A DNA stretch of 64,000 nt, from contig CAZHTS010000017.1 in the NCBI GenBank assembly GCA_964535315.1, forward strand, positions 1-64,000, written 5' to 3'. The notes below the pieces were generated by a model. It was not told the origin of the DNA. It searched no databases and saw only the letters and a list, made by a program, of their open reading frames with translations. A program made the position numbers and the translations under genes. Positions 27,301 through 37,300 of this stretch are shown here, piece by piece; positions within the stretch are counted from its first letter, which is position 1; each line of letters starts with the position of its first letter. Source of the DNA: CAZHTS01 sp964535315 (GTDB lineage Bacteria; Chloroflexota; Anaerolineae; Anaerolineales; Anaerolineaceae).

Positions 27301-28832
27301 CCATCGAAACCAACAACAACACCAACCAGGGCGCTTATATCCAATCCGGCGGCAACGTCACCCTGCTCACTACGCTGGGCAGTAACAATTTTAGAGAGAA
27401 CGGCGGCCGAGGGCTGAACATCAGCGCCATGGGAATGGTCGCCCTGAACGGCACCACCGTTGAAAACAACGGGCTGGGTGCCTTGATCAACGCCGGCAAC
27501 AGCGTGACGATCAACAGCAGTTCCTTCTATCGCAACAAGAATTCTGCCGGGTTGTTGGTACAGAACAACGGCACCATCACCCTCAATCAGGTGAGAGCCA
27601 GTGAAAATGGTGTGCTGGCCAACGATGATCCCGAAGACGCCGGCAGCACCTGGGCTTACGGTGCCCTACTGGATAACAGCGACAGCACTACGCCCCAGAC
27701 CATCACCGTCAACCGCGGCTGGTTTAATAATAATTACGGCGACGGGTTGGTGGTCAGAAGCAATGGCAACGTCCTGCTGGATGGTATCGACGCCGGCAAC
27801 AATTACAGCTATCACAAAGACGGCGTCAACGTCTACCACAATGGCGTCCAGGTAAACACCGACGGCACGCTGACGATGACCAGCAAATCAGGCAACAACA
27901 ACTTGAATGCCAATTCGTCCAACGGCCTGAACGCCACTGTCAGCGGAAAGATCAGCCTGACCAACGTGAATGCCAGCGACAACCGCAACGGTTTCACGCT
28001 GGGAAGCCAGTCCGATGTATTGCTCGCCAATCTACAAGGCTACAACAATAGCCTGGCCGGTCTGACCGTCAATGCCAGCGGGGCGGTCAGCCTGAGCAAG
28101 TCGGGCTTCTCAAACAATGGCGATTACAATGCGTTGATTGATAATACCGGCGCAGCCGCCGCGGCCCCCAAGAACGTCACCCTTACCGGCAGCAGCTTTA
28201 ACAACAGTTCGAGCGGCTACGGTCTACAGGTACTCAGCGACGGCGTGATCACCCTCACCTCGGTGACGGCCTACGGCAACCAGAACGGCAGCGGGGCGAT
28301 ACTCAACAACACCAGCGGCGTGACCGCCGGCGTGATCGTCAATACGCCCAAAGCCTACACTTACTTCGGCAACAACAGCAGCAGCGGCTTGCAGATCAAT
28401 ACCCACGGTGCAGTCGCCCTGACCAATTTGCGCGCCGACCGTAACACGGGCAGTGGGTTGGTCGTCAACACAGACTCCACGGTCACCATCACCAACCTGC
28501 TCGCCATCCAGAACGGCGTACACGGAGCAGATCTGACGGCGGGTGGAGTCGTAACGATCGACAAGATGTCCGCCTTCGAAAACGGCCGGGACGGCACGAG
28601 CAACAACGGCACCGGTTACGGCTTGAAGGTCACCACCAGCAACGACAACGTTACCGTGCGCAACAGCGCCTTCAGCGGCAACGGCGAGTACGGCGTGTGG
28701 GCGAACGTGGGCGCCGCCAATTTCCTCGATTTCTACGCCACCGCCTGGATGGGCAACAACCGCGACGGCAGCACCGGTAACATCTTCATCTCCAGCGGCA
28801 GCTGGCGCATCATCACCCTGGCCACGCCCTGA
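24303..28832 (+). CDS. Secreted parallel beta-helix repeat protein 3 of 5
   Basis: A 1509-residue exported protein with the signal peptide (to VYAQ), a Pro/Glu/Thr spacer of about 90 residues, the DPYFYHASCAGGKC start module and beta-helix repeats. It carries both internal cysteine modules: DNCLVSGSTC near residue 620 and DTCIDAGSGCTAKG near residue 905, the latter followed by GRWSWLGEN. It is most like gene 5 (both have the GGVYTENVNIDGSA-type insertion and GLLWRDAEG). The C-terminal cap (NSAFSGNGEYGVWA, LDFYATAWMGNN) is intact. Expected location is the cell exterior; no anchor is seen. The start follows AGAGGA at 24293. A U-tailed terminator follows. Confidence 0.87.
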   Translation: MNHKTYFRTLLPLLVILSMLLTAVHTTPVYAQSEEPPATEPAVTEPGGDESGEGTSPATEPAEGEPTGSEQPPTEPAAGDAPATEPPLTEPAVSEPPAPETSGSELPAADNGEAVAQVVEALAENELVLVDAQGEALPLASQEAAQMLAATDPYFYHASCAGGKCSYTTFADALTNFAAKNASGYIFVEGAVGGSGGVYTENVNIDGSAAGYGGLTGLLWRDAEGKDVAGEASPLINGQVTIANFTHNFDLYGLRISGNLTLDNIQGNVGLNTVYTNSGIDIVDSTGNVNLLWSGASNSTDDGIHIKNHTGNVNMYRVSAEGNDGYGARIDATGTVKISNSTFDYNGVDNAANDGGLFVTNSAAISLVGVSASQNLGNGAYFDEVNAGLTVRNSIFNGNADNTLDQGFGLWAGNASNKGNLTFETVLANGNDQGNWTLQTNGNVVLNTVEGNGSQTGYGASVQTLGTGTVTITGADFNHNSNSANGYGLNIVSNGNVTLDGAFTISNGLYGAQIDNDALPGKTVTLLGGGFGSNAGGNGLRIDSSGMITLNGVNAWDNSGYGMYLRNTAGVAGISLLNTLGSNSANNNRTGGLYIRSKGVLVLNSVDASGNRDYGADLDNCLVSGSTCAGTGAVTITQSSFNNTWHDDGTPAPAHASGLWVQSKGLITLNNVSVSDSRNGTGAIGVAGAELYNNFAGSTAGVSVLNTLGGNRFSWNQGGAGLLVRSNGLVSISSLDADNNNSDGVNINNSGGTAGVSLPGTGNTWSYLNDNGGNGLVINTRGAVTLTKIEAMRNSAGGAGIDNDGGTTGVTILSGRFNENSGGDGLNVSSKGAIKLTDIQANNNAGNGALLDNHLGTTGITLAVSPNSLNTFNENTGRGLSIRSKGAVLVGDSDAGKNGVNGIDVDTCIDAGSGCTAKGNVTLANAAGRWSWLGENTGAGLNINAGGNIAVTRANANDNDLMNASLITSGAGTVSLSQGNFNNSQGGLYIDAGGAVTLTAIETNNNTNQGAYIQSGGNVTLLTTLGSNNFRENGGRGLNISAMGMVALNGTTVENNGLGALINAGNSVTINSSSFYRNKNSAGLLVQNNGTITLNQVRASENGVLANDDPEDAGSTWAYGALLDNSDSTTPQTITVNRGWFNNNYGDGLVVRSNGNVLLDGIDAGNNYSYHKDGVNVYHNGVQVNTDGTLTMTSKSGNNNLNANSSNGLNATVSGKISLTNVNASDNRNGFTLGSQSDVLLANLQGYNNSLAGLTVNASGAVSLSKSGFSNNGDYNALIDNTGAAAAAPKNVTLTGSSFNNSSSGYGLQVLSDGVITLTSVTAYGNQNGSGAILNNTSGVTAGVIVNTPKAYTYFGNNSSSGLQINTHGAVALTNLRADRNTGSGLVVNTDSTVTITNLLAIQNGVHGADLTAGGVVTIDKMSAFENGRDGTSNNGTGYGLKVTTSNDNVTVRNSAFSGNGEYGVWANVGAANFLDFYATAWMGNNRDGSTGNIFISSGSWRIITLATP

Positions 28833-28877
28833 CCCACCGATAAACGAACGCTTCCCCGTATAAAAACGGGAGAGGCC

Positions 28878-28915
28878 AGACCTGCGAGGCCTGCGAGACC
28901 TCGCAGGTCTTTTTT
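28878..28915 (+). terminator. Rho-independent terminator of beta-helix gene 3
   Basis: AGACCTGCGAGG (28878-28889) pairs with CCTCGCAGGTCT (28899-28910); a run of six T follows. Confidence 0.9.
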
Positions 28916-28948
28916 AATTCATGTCATCGCCGGGCAGGTTTGAAAATG

Positions 28949-29022
28949 TGCTATACTCAAACCCATCGAGCGCAGTTCCGGCATGACAGACTTAGAGGTA
29001 GGGATTTCCAGACACACTGCGC
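28949..29022 (+). promoter_or_regulatory. Extended -10 promoter and structured leader of beta-helix gene 4
   Basis: TGCTATACT at 28949-28957. GCGCAGT (28970-28976) pairs perfectly with ACTGCGC (29016-29022), enclosing the box CTTAGAGGTAGGGATTTCCA. The lower leader (29052-29100) differs from genes 2, 3 and 5. Confidence 0.6.
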
Positions 29023-29122
29023 CTCTTTTAACCATTGCATACGACAAAATAATAGGTGAAGATTAACCGGTGCCCATAGGGGTACCGCCAATCACCACAC
29101 TTTTTATCATCAGGAGGAATGC

Positions 29123-32100
29123 ATGAAGCGCAAGACGTATTTCCGCACCCTGTTACCGCTGCTGATTATTTTCAGCATGATGCTGGCAGCGGTACACACC
29201 ACACCGGTCTATGCTCAGGGCGAGGAACCCCCGGCGACAACCGAGCCCGCCGGCGACAGCCCCGCGGCCGAAGAGCCTGCCGGCGATGAACCGGCGGCAA
29301 CGGAGCCTGCCGGGGACGAACAACCGTCAACGGAGCCTGCCGCGGGCGAGGCCCCTGCAACCGAGGCTCTGCCAACAGAGCCGGCCGGCAGCGAACCGCC
29401 GGCCCTAGAAACAACCGGGAACGAACTGCCGGCAGTCGATAACGGCGAGGTAGTGGCCCAGGCGGTCGAGGCGCTGGCCGAGAGCGAACTGGTGCTGGTG
29501 GATGCGCAGGGTGAGACCCTGCCGCTCGCCAGCCAGGAGGCCGCCCAGACGCTGGCCGCCACCGATCCCTACTTCTATCACGCCTCGTGCGCCGGCGGTA
29601 AGTGCACCTACACGACCTTTGCCGATGCCCTGACCAACTTCGCCGCTAAAAGCGCCAGCGGCTACATTTTTGTCGAGGGCAACGCCACTTACGCCGAGAC
29701 GCTCAACATCGACGGCACCACCGCCGGTTACGGCGGTCTGACCGGGTTGAAGTGGCGCCAGGCCGACGGAACGTCCATCGCCGGCGAGGTTGCCCCGATT
29801 GTCAACGGCAACGTTACCATCTCCAACTTCAGCCACGCCTTCGATCTGTACGGTCTGAGCGTCAACGGCAACGTCACGCTCAACAACATCACCGGCAACA
29901 TCGGCCTGACCAACGTACAGGTTGACGGCGGCACTGGCATCGACATTACCGGCGGCAGCGGCGGCGTCAGCCTGACCAACGTCCGCAGCACCAATTCGAG
30001 CGACAACGGCATCACCGTCGCCAACCGCGGCGGCAACGTCAACATGGATCGCGTCTCGGCCGACAGCAACGACGGTTACGGCGCCCGCATCGACGCCACC
30101 GGCACGGTCAAGATCGTCAACAGCACCTTCGATTACAACGGCACGAACGGCCTCGCCAACGACGGCGGGTTGTTCGTCACCAACAGCGCCGCCATCAGCC
30201 TGCTGGGCGTCTCGGCCAGCAAGAACCTGGGCGACGGCGCCTACTTCGACGAGGTCAACGCCGGCCTGACCGTGCGCAACAGCCTCTTCAACGACAACGT
30301 CGACGCCGGTTCCGGGCTGGGCCTGTGGGCCGCCAACGCCGCCAACAAGGGCAACCTGACCTTTGAAAACGTACAGGCCAACCAGAACGGCAGCGGCAAC
30401 TGGACGCTGCAAACCAACGGCAACCTCGCGCTCAAGACGGTCGAGGGCATCGGCGCCGTGAGCGGCTACGGCGCCGACCTGCGCACGTTGGGCGCCGGCA
30501 CGGTCACCATCACCGGCGGCGACTTCAACGATAACAACGGCAGCAGCACCGGCTACGGGCTGTACGTGCTCAGCAACGGCAACGTCACCCTGGACGGTGT
30601 GGCCGCCATCAGCAACGATCAGTACGGCGCCTGGGTGGACAACGACGCCCTGACCGGCAAGACTGTGACTGTACTTGGCGGCGCCTTCGGCGACAACGGC
30701 GGCGACGGGCTGCATGTCGACGCCTCGGGGATGATCACGCTGGATGGCGTGAACACCTGGGGCAATTCCGGTTACGGCATGTACCTGAACAATACTGCCG
30801 GCACAGCCGGCGTCAGCCTGCTCAACACATTGGGCAGCAACGGCGCCAACAACAACCGTACCGGCGGGCTCTTCATCCGCAGCAAGGGCGCCCTCGTCCT
30901 CAACGGCGTGGACGCCTATGGCAACCAGGACTACGGCGCCAATCTGGACAACTGTCTGGTGAGCGGTTCAACCTGCGCCGGCACCGGCGCGGTGACCATC
31001 ACCCAGAGCAGCTTCAACAATACCTGGCACGACAGCGGTACCTCCACGCCGGTCGATGCCTCTGGATTGCTGGTCGCCTCCAAGGGCCTGATCACCCTCA
31101 ACAACGTCAGCGTCTCCGACAGCCAAAACGGCAGCGGCACCGTCGGTGTGACCGGGGCGCGGCTGAACAACGCTTTCAGCGGCTCGACCGCCGGGGTGAG
31201 CATCCTCAGCACACTGGGCAGCAACCGCTTCAGCCAGAACAAGGGCGGCAACGGGCTGTCCATCCGCTCCAACGGGGCGGTCAGCATGGCCAACGTGGAT
31301 GCCGACCACAATACGGGCAGCGGCATCAACGTCGATAACAGCGGCGGCACGGCGGGCGTCAGCCTGCTGGCCACGGGCAACTGGTGGAATAACCTGAGCA
31401 ACAACCTCGATGGGTTGAATATCGTCAGCCGCGGCGCAGTCGCCGTCAACCGGATCAACGCCAACGAGAACACCCTCTCCGGAGCCACCATCACCAACTC
31501 AAACGGCACAGCCGGCGTCACCATCACCAGCGGGCATTTCAATGAGAACAAATCGCTGAATGGGTTGACCGTCACCAGCAAGGGCGCCATCAAGCTGACC
31601 GACGTCCAGGCCAACGGCAACCAGAGCGGCGGTGCCATCCTGAACAACACTGCCGGCACGGCCGGCGTGACCCTGGCGATCACCTCCAATAACAGCAACA
31701 GTTTCAATCAAAATGCGGTGGACGGGCTGGTCATTTACAGCAAGGGCGCCGTGCTGCTCAACAATCTGAGCGCCGGCGAAAATACCCGGAACGGCGTGAT
31801 CGTCGACACCTGCAATGACTCCGGTTTGAGCTGCACCGGAAAGGGCGCCGTTACCTTTACCAATACCGCCGGCTGGTGGGGTTGGTTTGATGGCAACGGC
31901 GGAGCCGGTCTCAACATCATATCGGGCGGCAATATCAGTATGGCGCGCATCAACGCCAGCAAGAACGATGGCGGCAACGTTTTCCTGGCCGCTAACGGCA
32001 CCGGCACCATCAGCGTCTTACAAGGGAACTTTAACGAGGGCGGTGCGGGATCTGCCATCACGACCGACGGCGGCGCGATCACCCTCAACAACATTGAAGC

Positions 32101-33706
32101 CAGCCGCAATGCAGAAGGCGGCATGACCATCACGGGCGGCGGCATCAGCCTGCTCAGTACGTTGGGCGAAAACCGCTTCAACGATAATGCCGGCTGGGCG
32201 TTAATGGTTGAGTCGCGGAGCAGTGTCACACTGAATAACATCTTTGCCAACGGCAACACGATAGGCACCGCCATCAATGCCGATGGCGATGTGGTCATCA
32301 ACAACGGTCAGTTCAACAACAACAAGGGCGACGAAAATACCGAGGCCGCCCTGGTGGTAGCTGCGACCAACGGCGCCATCACCGCCAACAACATTGAAGC
32401 CAGCAACAATGGCACGGTGGTTGGCGACCCCGCCTCCCCCGCTGCCGGCAGCACCTGGATGAACGGCGCCATGCTCACCAACGATGGGGGGAAGGCGATC
32501 ACCGTCACCAACAGCCGGTTCAACGGCAATTACGGCAACGGCCTGTGGCTCGTCAGCATGGGCAACGTCGCGCTGGACGGCATCGATGCCAGCGACAATT
32601 ACAGCACCCACAAGGAAGATGACGGGGCAGGGGGAGAGCTCACCGTTGCTCACACCGGCGTCCATGCGCTCGCGGGAGGCAGCTTGACCCTGACCAACAA
32701 GTTGGGCGCCAACAACTTCTCTAACAACTCGGGCGACGGTCTCCAGCTTGAAGTCGGGGGTAAGACCTCCTTGAGCAACGCCAATGCCTCGGGCAACCAG
32801 AACGCCGGTTTTAGCCTGCAGGGCAACGATGCAACGCTCACCAACCTGCAAGCCAATAACAATGGCGGAACCGGCTTCGCACTGCAAGCCATTGGCGCGA
32901 TGACGCTCACCAACCTGTCCGGCAACAACAATAAAAGCGGGCTGCACGTTGAAACCTTGAAATCGGTCAATCTCGCCAAATCGGTTTTCAACAACAACCA
33001 GTCATACGGCGTCAAGATCGAGGGCAACGACGGAGGCGTCGCCGCCAACGTCAGCATTGCCAATACGTCCATCAGCGGCACCACCGCCGGGAACGGGTTG
33101 GAAGTAACCAACGAGGGACTGATCACGCTCAACACGGTTTCATCCTACGGTAACACGGGGTCCGGTGCAGTCCTCAATAACTCCTCCTCGGCAACGGCCG
33201 GGGTGACCATCACCGCGCCCAAAGGATACAACTATTTTAGCGGCAACTCCGGCAACGGCCTGGTCATCGTCAGCAACGGCGCCATCGCCCTCACCAACCT
33301 GCGCACCGATCGCAACGGCATCAATGGGTTGGACGTGAACGGTCATTCCACCGTCACCATTACCAACCTGGTTGCCATCCAGAATAGCGAGAACGGCGCC
33401 CAAATCATCACCCCCGGAGCCGTGACCATCGATAAGATGTTCAGCGTTGGCAACGGCCTCGGGCCCACCACCGGTTACGGTTTGAAGGTCACGACCAACG
33501 ACTCCGTCACCAACGGCGCCAACGTCACCGTGCGCAACAGCACCTTCAGCGGCAACGGCGAGTATGGCGTTTGGGCCGATGTCGGCGCCACGCATTTCCT
33601 GGATTTCTATGCCAGCACCTGGCTGGGCAACCATCGCGACGGCGGCAGCGGTAACGTAGCCATGTACTCTGGCACCTGGCGCGTCAACACCCACGCCGTG
33701 CCTTAA
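29123..33706 (+). CDS. Secreted parallel beta-helix repeat protein 4 of 5
   Basis: A 1527-residue exported protein. Signal peptide to VYAQ, spacer with repeated EPAGDE units, start module (DPYFYHASCAGGKC, GLKWRQADGT as in gene 2) and long beta-helix. Cysteine modules DNCLVSGSTC and DTCNDSGLSCTGKG are present. The last third differs most from the paralogues (own strands such as GGKTSLSNANASGNQ), suggesting that repeats were exchanged or diverged there, while the C-terminal cap (NSTFSGNGEYGVWA, LDFYASTWLGNH) is kept. The start follows AGGAGGA at 29112. No anchor or catalytic motif is seen; structural surface function is inference. Confidence 0.87.
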   Translation: MKRKTYFRTLLPLLIIFSMMLAAVHTTPVYAQGEEPPATTEPAGDSPAAEEPAGDEPAATEPAGDEQPSTEPAAGEAPATEALPTEPAGSEPPALETTGNELPAVDNGEVVAQAVEALAESELVLVDAQGETLPLASQEAAQTLAATDPYFYHASCAGGKCTYTTFADALTNFAAKSASGYIFVEGNATYAETLNIDGTTAGYGGLTGLKWRQADGTSIAGEVAPIVNGNVTISNFSHAFDLYGLSVNGNVTLNNITGNIGLTNVQVDGGTGIDITGGSGGVSLTNVRSTNSSDNGITVANRGGNVNMDRVSADSNDGYGARIDATGTVKIVNSTFDYNGTNGLANDGGLFVTNSAAISLLGVSASKNLGDGAYFDEVNAGLTVRNSLFNDNVDAGSGLGLWAANAANKGNLTFENVQANQNGSGNWTLQTNGNLALKTVEGIGAVSGYGADLRTLGAGTVTITGGDFNDNNGSSTGYGLYVLSNGNVTLDGVAAISNDQYGAWVDNDALTGKTVTVLGGAFGDNGGDGLHVDASGMITLDGVNTWGNSGYGMYLNNTAGTAGVSLLNTLGSNGANNNRTGGLFIRSKGALVLNGVDAYGNQDYGANLDNCLVSGSTCAGTGAVTITQSSFNNTWHDSGTSTPVDASGLLVASKGLITLNNVSVSDSQNGSGTVGVTGARLNNAFSGSTAGVSILSTLGSNRFSQNKGGNGLSIRSNGAVSMANVDADHNTGSGINVDNSGGTAGVSLLATGNWWNNLSNNLDGLNIVSRGAVAVNRINANENTLSGATITNSNGTAGVTITSGHFNENKSLNGLTVTSKGAIKLTDVQANGNQSGGAILNNTAGTAGVTLAITSNNSNSFNQNAVDGLVIYSKGAVLLNNLSAGENTRNGVIVDTCNDSGLSCTGKGAVTFTNTAGWWGWFDGNGGAGLNIISGGNISMARINASKNDGGNVFLAANGTGTISVLQGNFNEGGAGSAITTDGGAITLNNIEASRNAEGGMTITGGGISLLSTLGENRFNDNAGWALMVESRSSVTLNNIFANGNTIGTAINADGDVVINNGQFNNNKGDENTEAALVVAATNGAITANNIEASNNGTVVGDPASPAAGSTWMNGAMLTNDGGKAITVTNSRFNGNYGNGLWLVSMGNVALDGIDASDNYSTHKEDDGAGGELTVAHTGVHALAGGSLTLTNKLGANNFSNNSGDGLQLEVGGKTSLSNANASGNQNAGFSLQGNDATLTNLQANNNGGTGFALQAIGAMTLTNLSGNNNKSGLHVETLKSVNLAKSVFNNNQSYGVKIEGNDGGVAANVSIANTSISGTTAGNGLEVTNEGLITLNTVSSYGNTGSGAVLNNSSSATAGVTITAPKGYNYFSGNSGNGLVIVSNGAIALTNLRTDRNGINGLDVNGHSTVTITNLVAIQNSENGAQIITPGAVTIDKMFSVGNGLGPTTGYGLKVTTNDSVTNGANVTVRNSTFSGNGEYGVWADVGATHFLDFYASTWLGNHRDGGSGNVAMYSGTWRVNTHAVP

Positions 33707-33748
33707 GCCGGCAATCTGTAAACGCTCTCCCGCATAAAAGCGGGACAG

Positions 33749-33779
33749 GGGCTGCCCGGAAAATCGGGCAGCCCTTTTT
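33749..33779 (+). terminator. Rho-independent terminator of beta-helix gene 4
   Basis: GGGCTGCCCG (33749-33758) pairs with CGGGCAGCCC (33765-33774); TTTTT follows. Confidence 0.9.
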
Positions 33780-34169
33780 AATAGACCTCTTGCAGAAGTA
33801 ACTAAACCAGGCCGATAGCAAGCGCCATCAGGATGAGTTTTTGAATGTTTGAATATTGGTTCGACGGTGGGTCACACCCTCCTGCCTCCCCCATTTTAAA
33901 AAACAAAATGGAGGAGAAAAGACGCTATGAGTGTACGAGGAACCTCAAAATTCATTTTACACTGGTTCGGTCAATGGTCTAACCGGCACATTCCCCCGCT
34001 CATCCTCCATCCCCCGTAAGGGCGACCCTTGCAGTCGCCAGCCGCGTATCTACCACGCCTCCCGCACCCTGACACACCACAATCCCTCCCCTCAGACACA
34101 TTGCTGGCAATATTCGTGGGCGCCCCGCTATGAAAAGGAAATACTCGTACAGCCACGCCAAAGCAGATG
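33780..34169. other. Intergenic region, possible mobile-element remnant
   Basis: No gene supported. AGACCTCTTGCAGAAGTAAC at 33784-33803 resembles the ends of some insertion sequences, but no transposase or matching second end is visible. A CCATTTT...AAAATGG hairpin is at 33891-33911. A GGGCGACCCTTGCAGTCGCC palindrome at 34020-34039 is REP-like. Confidence 0.3.
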
Positions 34170-34235
34170 TGCTATACTCTATCCAGCGCAGTCGATTAAC
34201 GAATTTTAAAGGTAGGGGTTTTAGATCCGGTGCGC
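34170..34235 (+). promoter_or_regulatory. Extended -10 promoter and structured leader of beta-helix gene 5
   Basis: TGCTATACT at 34170-34178. GCGCA (34186-34190) pairs with TGCGC (34231-34235) around the box TTTTAAAGGTAGGGGTTTTA. CAGGGGGTAGAGGCCATACA follows at 34276. Confidence 0.5.
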
Positions 34236-34348
34236 CGCCTTCAATTATTCCTATAAGAAACTACAACGAAACAGGCAGGGGGTAGAGGCCATACATCGCG
34301 CAGGTTATGCCATTCAATCCTATATTCTTTGTTCCCCAGGAGGAATGT

Positions 34349-37300
34349 ATGAACCGGAAGATGTATTATCGTACCTTGCTACCGCTGCTGGTGATTCTCA
34401 GCCTGCTGCTGGCAGCAGTGCACACCACGCCCGTCTATGCCCAGGGCGAAGAACCCCCCGGCGCACCATCCGGCGGGGATGAACCTTCAGTAACAGAGCC
34501 CGCCGAAAACGAGCAGCCGGAGACAGAACCTACCGGGAACGAATCCGGCGAAGGTGAGCAGCCGGCAGCCGAACCCCCGGCGACAGAACAGCCGGCGGCC
34601 GAACCCCCGGTAACAGAGCCTGTTGAAGGCGAGACAGTCGGGGCGGAACAACCGGTCGTTCCACCCACCGAAAGCGAACTCCCCGCGCAAGAGAACAACA
34701 CCGTCGTGGCCGCAGCGGTCGAGGCGCTGGCCGAGGGCGACCTGGTGCTGGTGGATGCCCAGGGTGAGGCCCTGCCGCTCGCCAGCCAGGAGGCCGCTCA
34801 GGTGCTGGTCTCCAGCGATCCGTACTTCTACCACGCCTCGTGCGCCGGCGGCAAGTGTAGCTATCTCAACTTTGCCGACGCCCTGCTCGACTTTGCCGCC
34901 AAAAGCGCCAGCGGCTACATCTATGTAGAAGGCGCCATCAGCGGGGTCGGCGGCGTCTACGCCGAAAACGTAAATATCGACGGTTCGGCGGCCGGCTACG
35001 GCGGCCTGAGCGGGCTGTTGTGGCGTGACGCAGAAGGCGCCGACGTGGCCGGCGAAACCCTCCCCACCATCAACGGCAGTGTTACCATCGCCAATTTCAC
35101 CCATGCCTTCGATCTGTACGGGCTGCGCATCACGAACGGCCTGACCCTCGACAATATTACCGGCAACATCGGGTTGAACACCGTGTCCGCCGAAGGGGGG
35201 AGCGGCATCGATATCACCGATAGCAGCGGCACCGTCAACCTGCTGTGGAGCGGCGCAACCAGTTCAACGGACGACGGCATCCACATCAGCAACCACAGCG
35301 GCAACGTCAACCTGTACCGCGCCTGGGGCGACGGCAACCACACCTACGGCGCCCGCATCGACGCTACCGGTACGGTTAAGATCAGCAACAGCACCTTCGA
35401 TTACAACGGCACAGATAATACCGCCAACGACGGCGGGTTATTCGTCACCAACAGCGCCGCCATCAGCCTGGTGGGCGTCTCGGCCAGCCAGAACCTGGGC
35501 AACGGCGCCTACTTCGACGAGGTCAACGCCGGGCTGACCGTGCGCAACAGCATTTTCAACCACAACGCCGACCCCACCCTCGCTCAGGGCTTTGGCCTGT
35601 GGGCCAACAACGCCGGCAACAAGGGCAACCTGACCTTTGAGAGCGTGGTGGCCAACGACAATGACCAGGGCAACTGGACGCTGCAAACCAACGGCAACAT
35701 TTCGCTCAAGACCGTCGAGGGCAACGGCAGCCAGACCGGCTACGGCGCCAGCCTGCAAACCCTGGGCGCCGGCACCGTCAACATCCTCAACGCCGACTTT
35801 AACAACAACAACAGCGGTTACGGCTTGAACATCGCCAGCAACGGGAACGTTACCCTGGACGGCGCCTTTACCATCAACAACGGCCTGTACGGCGCCAGGA
35901 TCAACAACGCTTCTCTGCCGGCCAAGACGGTGACCGTACTCGCCAGCGGTTTTGGCGGAAGCCTGGGCGGCAACGGGCTGGAAGTCAACAGTTCCGGGAT
36001 GATCACGCTCAACGGGGTGAGCGCCTGGAACAACAGCAGTTACGGCATATATTTGCTCAACACCGCCGGCCCGGCCGGAATCACTTTTCTCAACACGCTG
36101 GGCGGCAACGGCGCCAACAACAACCAGGCTGGCGGTCTGTATGCCCGCACCAAAGGCGCCCTGCTGCTCACCGGCATGGATGTTTCCAGTAACCAGAATT
36201 ACGGCGCCGACCTGGACAACTGCCTGTGGAACGGCTCGGCTTGCATTGGCATGGGCGCCGTGACCATCACCCAGAGCAACTTCAACGGCACCTGGCACGA
36301 CGATGGCACGGCAGCCCCGGCGCACGCTTCCGGGCTGTGGGTGCAGACCAAGGGCATCATTACCCTCAACAGTGTCAGCGTCTCCGACAGCCAGAACGGC
36401 ACCGGCACCGTCGGCGTGGCGGGGGCCGAACTGTACAACAACTTCGCCGGCGCCACCACCGGGGTGAGCATCCTCAATACGTTGGGCGGCAACCGCTTTA
36501 GCTGGAACCAGGGCGGGGCCGGTCTGACCATTGCTTCCAACGGGCTGGTCAGTCTCAGCGGCGTGGACGCCGACAACAACAGCGGCGACGGCGTCAACAT
36601 CGACAACAGCAGCGGTACGGCCGGCGTCAGTTTGCCTGGCACCGCGAATGGGTGGAGCCGTCTGAATGAAAATGGCGGCGACGGGTTGGAAATCACAACC
36701 CGCGGGGCCGTCACCCTCAACCGGATCGAGACCACCCGCAACTCGGGCGGGGGCGTCAAGATCGACAACGACGGCGGCACGGCCGGCGTCACCATTTCGA
36801 GCGGACGCTTCAACCAGAACAGCGGCGATGATGGCCTGAACGTTTCCAGCAAAGGCGCCATCAAGCTGACCGATATCGAAGCCCGCGAAAACGCGGGCAG
36901 CGGTGCGGTGCTGGATAACCACCTGGGCACCGCCGGGGTGACGATCGCCGTCAGTCCCAACAGCGGCAACTCGCTCAACAACAACGGCGACCACGGTCTC
37001 TACGTCCGCAGCAAGGGCGCCGTGTTGGTCAATAACCTCAACGCCGGCAATAACGGCATCAACGGCGTGGACATCGATACCTGCATTGATATCGGCGCAA
37101 GCTGCACCGCCAAAGGCAACGTCACCCTGGCCAACGCCATCGGTTGGTGGAGCTGGCTGGGTGAGAACACCGGCGTGGGGTTGAAAATCGTCGCCGGCGG
37201 CAGCATCGCCGCAACACGCGTCAATGCCGACAACAATGACCTGATGAACGCCTCGCTGACTGCCTATGGCCTTGGTACGATTTCACTCCTTCAGGGGAAC

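Noticed and set aside
33784..33803. Insertion-sequence end
   Set aside because: The sequence looks like some IS termini, but no partner end, target duplication or transposase fragment is visible; kept only as a remark in the intergenic entry.
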